10,099 nt of DNA from Ferruginibacter sp. (GTDB lineage Bacteria > Bacteroidota > Bacteroidia > Chitinophagales > Chitinophagaceae). Positions 1 to 6,277 of this stretch are shown here, piece after piece (within the stretch, counting starts at the first letter, position 1; each line of letters opens with the position of its first letter). The notes under the pieces were generated by a model. That model saw only the letters and a program-made list of their open reading frames with translations, searched no databases and had not been told where the DNA came from. The stretch lies in the NCBI GenBank assembly GCA_025362765.1, contig JANYFI010000755.1, positions 1 to 10,099 on the forward strand. Reading direction: 5' to 3'. A program made the translations under genes and the position numbers.

Positions 1-81
1 AAGAAGAATGCGCACCGCAATAAAAAGAGTACTGTTAAACTCGACTCAGAAAACAGAATGGAAATTAGTATGGCGCAGTAG
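1..81 (+). CDS. Possible C-terminal end of a + strand gene (partial)
   Basis: Frame 1 is open from the left edge and gives 26 residues (KKNAHRNKKS... ending SENRMEISMAQ) before a TAG at 79-81. The two-way terminator hairpin starts 30 bp later and the next gene points the other way, which is the arrangement expected for the 3' end of a convergent gene. Frame 2 is also open, to a TGA at 86-88, so the reading frame is not certain. The fragment is too short to name a family; it is basic and hydrophilic. This call rests on context more than on the sequence itself. Confidence 0.4.
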   Translation, partial: KKNAHRNKKSTVKLDSENRMEISMAQ

Positions 82-111
82 AACTTGAATAAGTATAAAA
101 TTTCACCAAAG

Positions 112-138
112 AAAAATGCAGGCAATGCCTGCATTTTT
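112..138. terminator. Bidirectional intrinsic terminator between convergent genes
   Basis: The arms AAAAATGCAGGCA and TGCCTGCATTTTT are perfect complements around a single A. The folded form would be an 11-bp stem with the 5-nt loop CAATG. Each strand gives a GC-containing stem (TGCAGG/CCTGCA) followed by a run of five T, so it can stop transcription from both sides. It lies 23 bp past the stop codon of the minus-strand esterase and 30 bp past the possible + strand stop at 79-81. Confidence 0.8.
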
Positions 139-161
139 GAAGTAATTCCATTGTTAGCACA

Positions 162-1568
162 CTATTCTTTGCTTCTGTCCAGTTCCCAATCATCGGTTCT
201 AAATGGGTTCACCGGCAGGCCTTCTTTACTAAATAAATTTCCCATGGCGGCATTGCTGAAACCAAATCGTACGGCTACAGGTATTGCCACTTTAGGACTG
301 AAAACAATTAGTTTATCATGATAAATTTTTGCGGTAGCGGGATAAAATATTTTATCTGCCCCGGCAATCAGTAGTTCTGATACGTTTTTATCCTTCGCCA
401 TTAAACCATTGGGCACGTTATCGAAACTTACAATGGCCTTGTTTTTTTGAACATCCAGGGATTTAAACATTGGGCTTTTATATACCAATCCTTCCTTATG
501 ATACGCCTGCGCCAGCGCCCAATTAGCGAGGCGGTCACCTACCAGTTTTTTAAGTTTTGGATGGATGTCTTTTATATCGTTCACCCCGTCCGTTATAACC
601 GCCATGCCTACATTTGGGTATGCCATGGCTTTTGTTTGCTGTTCGCGGATGATGGAAGAGATAAATTTATTTCCATACGTGTAAGGCGCTATCTGCACAT
701 AATAAAAAGGCAGCTCTTTGTTCCAGGCTTTACGCCAGGCGCCAATCATAGTGGTTAATAATTTGCCGTAGGTATCTGGCGCAATGGTATTGCCTTCGCC
801 CTGGTACCAGATGGCGCCGGCGATGTTGTAATTTGTTATGGGCGCAATCATGCCATTGAATGCGGCGCCAGGTAAATACGGCCACCAGTCATAGTGTTCC
901 TGTTTTGCGGCGGCAGTTTTTAATTCGGCATCATCATTTACCGCACTGGCTTCAGTCCATGTTTCAGCAGGCGTGCCACCCCAGTTGCTGCTGATCAATC
1001 CTACCGGCACATTCAAATCAGTATTTAATTTTTTACCAAAAAAATAAGCCGCGGCGCTGAAGGTTTTGAGTGTATTGGAATCGCAGGCCAACCATTCACC
1101 ACCGCAATTATCCTGCGGGTATTGAGCCGTTGTTTTTGGAATAGTAAAGAACCTGATATTGCTGTTGGCGCAGGTAGCCAATGCCGCCTTGATATCAGCT
1201 ATACCGCCCCAGCCGTCATTCATCTCCATATTCGACTGGCCGGAGCAAACCCATACTTCACCAATTAATACATTATTCAGCACAATGGTATTTTGCCCTT
1301 TCAACGTAATGGTGTAAGGTCCGCCTGCAGCGGGTGTTTGCACCTGTAGCATCCAGCTGGCATCCCTGGTACTTAATACAGAATCTGTTTTATTGTTCCA
1401 GGAGGTAGTGACATATATTTTCTCTGCCGGCCCGGCCCAGCCCCACAATTTTACGGAGGATTGCTGCTGCAATACCATATCGTTATTGATAACATTGGGC
1501 AAGCGGATATTGGCTTTTAACGCAATCGTAAGAGAAAGTAATGCAACTAACGCAAGTGTTTTTTTCAT
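162..1568 (-). CDS. Sialate O-acetylesterase family SGNH hydrolase, secreted
   Basis: A 468-residue carbohydrate esterase of the sialate O-acetylesterase family (SASA / DUF303). Members remove O-acetyl groups from sialic acids; environmental relatives also deacetylate plant or other glycans, so the substrate is open. Residues 1-19 form a signal peptide (MKKTLALVALL..., ending in ALKA). A beta-rich N-terminal part runs to about residue 100. The SGNH core then shows the nucleophile motif GQSNM (Ser112), the block WYQGEGN (254-260), and the catalytic Asp/His block DIHP (Asp334, His336) followed by a family-like KLVGDRLA. The C-terminal 110 residues look like the usual beta-sandwich tail. Length and motifs are normal and the protein appears intact. 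There is no T9SS tail and no lipobox, so a periplasmic location is most likely. The start has no Shine-Dalgarno. A 233-bp gap separates it from the CotH-like gene upstream on the same strand. The specific substrate cannot be read from sequence. Confidence 0.93.
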   Translation of the reverse strand: MKKTLALVALLSLTIALKANIRLPNVINNDMVLQQQSSVKLWGWAGPAEKIYVTTSWNNKTDSVLSTRDASWMLQVQTPAAGGPYTITLKGQNTIVLNNVLIGEVWVCSGQSNMEMNDGWGGIADIKAALATCANSNIRFFTIPKTTAQYPQDNCGGEWLACDSNTLKTFSAAAYFFGKKLNTDLNVPVGLISSNWGGTPAETWTEASAVNDDAELKTAAAKQEHYDWWPYLPGAAFNGMIAPITNYNIAGAIWYQGEGNTIAPDTYGKLLTTMIGAWRKAWNKELPFYYVQIAPYTYGNKFISSIIREQQTKAMAYPNVGMAVITDGVNDIKDIHPKLKKLVGDRLANWALAQAYHKEGLVYKSPMFKSLDVQKNKAIVSFDNVPNGLMAKDKNVSELLIAGADKIFYPATAKIYHDKLIVFSPKVAIPVAVRFGFSNAAMGNLFSKEGLPVNPFRTDDWELDRSKE

Positions 1569-1774
1569 GAAAAATTATTATTGAATGGTTGTTTGTTATA
1601 AAAGGAATTAAATATACGATGCAATTAATTATGCAGTAGCTTTCAATTTTTAAAAGCCGGCGCAATTAAAAATGTAATTCGCTTTGAATATCCTGTTTTA
1701 GTACCATGCGCATGATATAAAAACTCATCCGGTTAATTATTAAAATGGTGTGGCTTAATTTCTTTCTTAGTAAT

Positions 1775-1806
1775 AGTGATGGCTTTGTCAATTGGCAGCT
1801 ATCACT
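1775..1806. repeat. Imperfect inverted repeat overlapping the CotH-like stop codon
   Basis: AGTGATGGCT (1775-1784) pairs with AGCTATCACT (1797-1806) over 10 positions with one imperfect pair, around a 12-nt loop. It covers the TGA of the minus-strand CotH-like gene. In the direction of that gene no T-run follows, so it is not a standard intrinsic terminator; an RNA-stabilising 3' hairpin is possible. The rest of 1569-1801 shows nothing I can name. Confidence 0.3.
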
Positions 1807-3412
1807 GCATCAAAATTTTCCTGGCTATTTTTTCTCCTGATGTGGTTGTAAATTCTACTAAATAAATGCCGGTTGCCCAGTACCCTGATTGCAACGATAC
1901 GGCGTTGTTGCCTGCTGCCAGGCTGATGAAAGATCGTTGCATCGCCCTGCCTGACATGTCAGTTATTTTTAAGCCGACGGTTTGGCTTGTCTTTGAAACT
2001 ATCTTGATGTTGTAATTGTCGCTGTATGGATTCGGGAAGGCGCTTATCACGAGGGATGCCTGCACATCGGCAGGGAATATTGCACAAACACCCGTATTGG
2101 GAATATTATTGTCGAGCCAGGTTAAGCGTGCTTCAAGCCAGTTTTTTAAAGCCGATATTTCGCCTTCGTAAGTTGCAGGAACTGGCTCCGGATTGGGCCA
2201 TAGGTATTGTCCCAACACTGGCCATCGCTGAAAGTGGCGTTGCCTGGCTTCGGCTGTTAGCGAAACGATGGAATCAACCAGATAGTGTAGATGGCTGCTG
2301 CTTAAACTGCCAGCCCGCAATTGCCGCCAACGGCAACGCAGGTTATTTTTAAAGGCAGTGTCAGTCATCATTATCTTCCACCAATCGGGCACCTGCCAAA
2401 AATCATCGGCGCAAACCGAATTGAACTGGTAACTCCATCCGTCGATGTTACTGCCATTACAATAATTGGCGTTTTTAAATGCAAGGTCGTAGTCCCATAC
2501 CGGCCCGGCATTTATTTTTCCTCCGTTGCTGTACCTGTCTTTGTTTAAAAAGGTGCTAATGCGGTAACCATCCACATTTCTGCTTACTTCATTTACAATA
2601 AAATAATCTATAAACGAATTTTCATCGGCAAAATTTCTCCATCCATTTTGTTTATCCTGGTATTGCGAGCCATGCAACACGGCTTCAAAACTATCTGTGT
2701 ATTGTTGTATATAATTCTTTTGTGCTGAAGTTATATTTACCTCTTTGGGATAAACATAACTGTATTGAATTCTCCCTCTGTCAGCAGGATACTGCGAAAA
2801 CCAGGCATTGGCATCTTTATCAATACTAAAAATATATCCACCTGTTACCGCATCGCCGCTATTATCTGTACTGCTTAACGCCGAAATATTTACCCGGCCA
2901 GCCTTACGTTTAATTTTTTCCATAAAAACATATACCCCCTGGTATACGCCGTTTATAACCACTTCAACATAGCGGCAATTGGCTGCCCAGTGCCCCATTT
3001 CACGGCTCATGGTATAAGCCAGAAAATTATGCAACAGGGTTTTTTCGTTGTAAGGAGCATATAATATCCAGTCACTTTCTGCCGGCAATCCAAAAAGGGA
3101 TTTATTAATAGAATTGTCACTGCTGTTACGCAACTCAAAACCATATGATTTCATGGGAAACATTTGTGACGATTGTCCTCTTAGTTCAATTCCGATTTTA
3201 CCGTTGTAGTGATTGAATGAATCGGTAACATTGTTTACTGCATTTCCCGCATTCCATATAATTCCCATATTGGCGGATATTTTCGGATCATCCAATATTT
3301 GCCGCCCGTTTGTATTAATAATAATGACAGGCAGATTGGAAGAAGTGAACGTTTGTGCGCCGCAAGGATGAAGGGCGACAATCCATAGCAGTAACAAAAT
3401 GGTCTTTTTCAT
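1802..3412 (-). CDS. CotH kinase-like secreted protein with type IX secretion sorting domain
   Basis: A 536-residue protein of the CotH family, atypical kinases first known from Bacillus spore coats and also found as exported proteins in many non-sporing bacteria. A signal peptide spans residues 1-20 (ends CGAQ; the context HPC is not a lipobox). CotH features in order: RGQSSQMFPMKSYGFEL (78-94, matching the family RGNSS...KSY block), DWILYAPYNEK (114-124), the strand VVINGVYQGVYVFMEKIKR (151-169), VNEVSRNVDGYR (273-284), and GPVWDYDLAF (303-312), whose WDxD acidic pair corresponds to the family's metal/nucleotide site. Residues about 456-536 form a T9SS C-terminal domain (FPNP, DMSGR, GIYLVEF, ending KILMQ), predicting export across the outer membrane with tail cleavage or surface anchoring. 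No CotB/CotG-like substrate gene is visible. It is divergent from the receptor gene. The family is clear; kinase activity and target are inferred. Confidence 0.92.
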   Translation of the reverse strand: MKKTILLLLWIVALHPCGAQTFTSSNLPVIIINTNGRQILDDPKISANMGIIWNAGNAVNNVTDSFNHYNGKIGIELRGQSSQMFPMKSYGFELRNSSDNSINKSLFGLPAESDWILYAPYNEKTLLHNFLAYTMSREMGHWAANCRYVEVVINGVYQGVYVFMEKIKRKAGRVNISALSSTDNSGDAVTGGYIFSIDKDANAWFSQYPADRGRIQYSYVYPKEVNITSAQKNYIQQYTDSFEAVLHGSQYQDKQNGWRNFADENSFIDYFIVNEVSRNVDGYRISTFLNKDRYSNGGKINAGPVWDYDLAFKNANYCNGSNIDGWSYQFNSVCADDFWQVPDWWKIMMTDTAFKNNLRCRWRQLRAGSLSSSHLHYLVDSIVSLTAEARQRHFQRWPVLGQYLWPNPEPVPATYEGEISALKNWLEARLTWLDNNIPNTGVCAIFPADVQASLVISAFPNPYSDNYNIKIVSKTSQTVGLKITDMSGRAMQRSFISLAAGNNAVSLQSGYWATGIYLVEFTTTSGEKIARKILMQ

Positions 3413-3631
3413 ATGGCAGTCGTTTGCCGTAAAGTTAAACAGTTCGCTAATGATTGTCTTATCGTTTTTGAAGAATTATTGTTTTAAGGGCAGAAGGCTG
3501 TTCGGTTTTAAAAGTATAAAAATGGCATCTGTGCCTTTTAAGGTAATACAATCACGGATGAATTTCAACACTTTTTTATTACAGCCAGATCCGGATAAAT
3601 TAATTAAAAGGTAACTATACCAGGGCGATAC

Positions 3632-3665
3632 TTGCCCTATTTTTAAACATTGTTTATTAATATTG
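3632..3665 (+). promoter_or_regulatory. Candidate Bacteroidota-type promoter for the receptor gene
   Basis: TTG at 3632-3634 is followed after 23 bp by TAATATTG (3658-3665), a 7 of 8 match to the Bacteroidota -7 element TAnnTTTG. The spacing is at the upper end of the known 17-23 bp range, and a start about 7 bp downstream would leave a leader of roughly 20 nt before the ATG at 3691. The -33 part overlaps a small hairpin, AGGGC (3622-3626) with GCCCT (3634-3638), followed by ATTTTT. That hairpin could instead act as a weak terminator or an operator. No start site is proven. Confidence 0.4.
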
Positions 3666-3690
3666 TTAAAATATCATTAACTGCAACAGT

Positions 3691-6060
3691 ATGAACTACC
3701 AATTTTTACCAATTTCCTTTTTTATTTCATTGCTTGTATTTACGCAAGCAGTAGCTGCACAAAATGCTGGCGGCAGCATTGAGGGTAAAGTTGTTACTGC
3801 AGATGGTAACCCGGCTTATGTAACCATCGAGCTTAAAAAATATAAAAAGATAACAGTAACCAATAATGCCGGCCAGTTTATATTAACTAACCTGCCCGCT
3901 TTAACCGATACAATACGCATTAGTTCCGTGGGATCCCAGCCAACTGTATTAGCGGTATCACTTCAAAAAAACGGGGCAATAGATCTAGGCACCATTCAGC
4001 TGGCGTATACTATTGGCCAGTTGCAGGAGGTGGAAGTAAGAGGCCGTACCATTCAATCTTACAAAAGTGAGTATACTTTTCTAAGCACAAAAACGCAGAC
4101 AGCATTTAAAGATGTACCTCAATCTGTATCAACCATTACCAAAGAAATGATCAGCGACCGGATGGAATTTACTTTGAAAGAGGCCGCTGATGAGGCCGCT
4201 GGCGTAAACCATTGTTCTGGCTATGATGATTATACCATCCGGGGTTTTAAGGCCGAAAATGCCCGGCTCATCAATGGTTTAAGAGGATACAATACTACTT
4301 ATACCAGCGCCATGCTGGTAAACGTGGAAAGAATTGAAGTGGTAAAAGGTCCATCTGCTACTTTATATGGCAACTGCGATCCGGGAGGCACCATCAATCT
4401 TGTTACAAAAAAACCATTGACAATAAATAAAGGGGAACTAAATTTTTCAGGAGGCACCTGGAATCATTTTCGTGCTCAGGGCGATATTACCGGGCCATTA
4501 AATAAAAGCAACACGTTGCTTTACCGGCTCAATGCAGGCTACGACAATACTGGTTCTTTCCGCGATGAGCTGTATGCCAAATCTTATGAAATTGCGCCCT
4601 CTCTTTCTTTTATTCCCAATAACAAAATACAGCTCAACATTGATTTTTCTTTATCACATATCAACACTATTCTTGACCGTGGACAACCAGGATTTCAACA
4701 GGATTTTTTGCTGAAGTCAACGCCCATCAGCCTGATAGCGTCTCAGCCAGGTGATTACCTGCATGAAACAGATATTGCCACCAACGTTTTATTCTCTTAC
4801 AAAATAAACGATCACATCAGTTTTAACAGCGGCTACTTAAATTATCACACACAGCAAAATAATAACGAGCATGGTGTAAAAAGCTATATCACCAATGATT
4901 CTGTCAACCTGTTTTTTAATAAATGGAATTATCAAACCAGCACCAATACCTTATCAGAATATTTTATTTTTCGTTTTAATACCGGCAAGTTAAAACACCA
5001 GTTGCTGGCAGGGTACGATTATATAACCAGCAGTGTAAACCTGCGGCAAAATTATTACGAGCAGCCTGACATTTTCGGTGCCGGCAGCGGCATTGCAGGT
5101 ACATTCAGTTTAAAAAATCCACGGTATGTTGCAAGGCCGGTAAATCAATACCAGTTGTCAACGTACAAGGCAGATGCTACCAATGTGGAAGCCTCTATTT
5201 ATCAAACCCAGGGAATTTATGTACAGGAACAAATCAGCCTTGAAAAATGGAAGTTTTTATTTGGCCTTCGCCAGGATATGTATGAAGCGGGGGATGATGA
5301 TGCTGCTGACACTTCCGGCAACGACGAAGTAAATGCACTGTTGCCCCGCATTGGTATAGTATACGACCTGAGACCCAATGTAAGTTTATATGCCACGTAT
5401 AACAAAGGCTTCGATCCATTTGAAGCATCTACCAGCACACAGTTGTTTAATGCGCCGTACAAACCTGTCAACAGCATATTATATGAATTGGGTGCCAAAG
5501 CAAATTATTTCAATAATAGGCTAACAGCCTCCGTTTCCCTTTACCAATTAACGCTGCAAAATGTGGCCGTTAACGCCAATGATATCGCCAATCCCAATTT
5601 ATATGTTCAGCAAGGCACCAACAGATCAAGGGGGATTGAAACAGAAGTCAATGGCAATATTCTTCCCAACCTCAGTATTGCTGCTTCCTGGGCTTACTCT
5701 GTGGCAAAAGTGGTTCAAAGTGTAATTAAATCGCAGGAAGGAACCATAGTTGACAATGCGCCAAAAAATACCACCAACTCGTGGATCAAATACAATTTTA
5801 CAAAAGGTGTATTAAAAGGCTTTGGCGTTGCCGCAGGTCATTCGCAGGAGAGTGTAAGAAATACGCTGACACAGGGTTTCACACTTCCCGGTTACTTTGT
5901 ACTGAATGCCGGCATCCGTTATAACTATAAACATTTTACCACTGCAATTAACCTGAATAATATTACCAATACAACGTACTGGATTGGCGCATACAACCAG
6001 GTAAATAAATGGCCGGGTATGCCACGCAATTTTATGATGAATATTGGCTATAAATTTTAG
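3691..6060 (+). CDS. TonB-dependent siderophore-type outer membrane receptor
   Basis: A 789-residue outer membrane receptor of the FhuA/FecA-like siderophore class, which imports ferric chelates or similar ligands using TonB energy. A signal peptide spans about residues 1-23 (ends AVAAQ). A carboxypeptidase-regulatory-like beta domain occupies about 27-107 (GSIEGKVV...NNAGQFILTNLP). The TonB box is LQEVEVRG (111-118). The plug (about 130-240) has VPQSVSTITKEMI, YTIRGF (181-186), VERIEVVKGPSATLYGN and PGGTINLVTKKP. The barrel follows, with YATYNKGFDPF, a family-like RSRGIETEVNG strand and the terminal Phe in IGYKF. The length suits this class and is well short of SusC proteins, and no SusD gene follows, so it is not a SusC/D pair. 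The only two cysteines are Cys175 and Cys229 in the plug, the second replacing a Gly usual in YGxGxPGG. An acidic stretch (GDDDAADTSGND, about 533-544) probably sits in a surface loop. The ligand is unknown. Confidence 0.94.
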   Translation: MNYQFLPISFFISLLVFTQAVAAQNAGGSIEGKVVTADGNPAYVTIELKKYKKITVTNNAGQFILTNLPALTDTIRISSVGSQPTVLAVSLQKNGAIDLGTIQLAYTIGQLQEVEVRGRTIQSYKSEYTFLSTKTQTAFKDVPQSVSTITKEMISDRMEFTLKEAADEAAGVNHCSGYDDYTIRGFKAENARLINGLRGYNTTYTSAMLVNVERIEVVKGPSATLYGNCDPGGTINLVTKKPLTINKGELNFSGGTWNHFRAQGDITGPLNKSNTLLYRLNAGYDNTGSFRDELYAKSYEIAPSLSFIPNNKIQLNIDFSLSHINTILDRGQPGFQQDFLLKSTPISLIASQPGDYLHETDIATNVLFSYKINDHISFNSGYLNYHTQQNNNEHGVKSYITNDSVNLFFNKWNYQTSTNTLSEYFIFRFNTGKLKHQLLAGYDYITSSVNLRQNYYEQPDIFGAGSGIAGTFSLKNPRYVARPVNQYQLSTYKADATNVEASIYQTQGIYVQEQISLEKWKFLFGLRQDMYEAGDDDAADTSGNDEVNALLPRIGIVYDLRPNVSLYATYNKGFDPFEASTSTQLFNAPYKPVNSILYELGAKANYFNNRLTASVSLYQLTLQNVAVNANDIANPNLYVQQGTNRSRGIETEVNGNILPNLSIAASWAYSVAKVVQSVIKSQEGTIVDNAPKNTTNSWIKYNFTKGVLKGFGVAAGHSQESVRNTLTQGFTLPGYFVLNAGIRYNYKHFTTAINLNNITNTTYWIGAYNQVNKWPGMPRNFMMNIGYKF

Positions 6061-6277
6061 GCCTTTACAGCAATGACCGGCGTTGGGTTGAAATATTTGA
6101 ACAACAATCGGATAGATACAACGTATCGCCTTTACTGGATTATAAATAAAAAGTCAATCGTGGTTTAAACAGGTCAGCCCCCTTTATTTTAAATGAAACA
6201 CTCCGTCATAATTTATTAACCAGCCTTTCCCTTCAGCAATCAATTTCTTTTATTAAATTGCTCCATAAAAATTTTAC

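Noticed and set aside
1609..1646. Possible minus-strand promoter for the esterase (TATATTTA with an upstream TTG)
   Set aside because: The -7-like element matches 7 of 8, but the nearest TTG is 27 bp away, outside the usual 17-23 bp, so the pair is not convincing.
3399..3614. 71-residue + strand frame starting inside the CotH-like gene
   Set aside because: It begins antisense to the CotH-like start, has low-complexity basic content and no family match. The region is better explained as a divergent promoter spacer.
3691..6060. Receptor considered as a SusC-type polysaccharide importer
   Set aside because: It is about 200 residues shorter than typical SusC proteins, has siderophore-receptor plug motifs, and no SusD gene follows.
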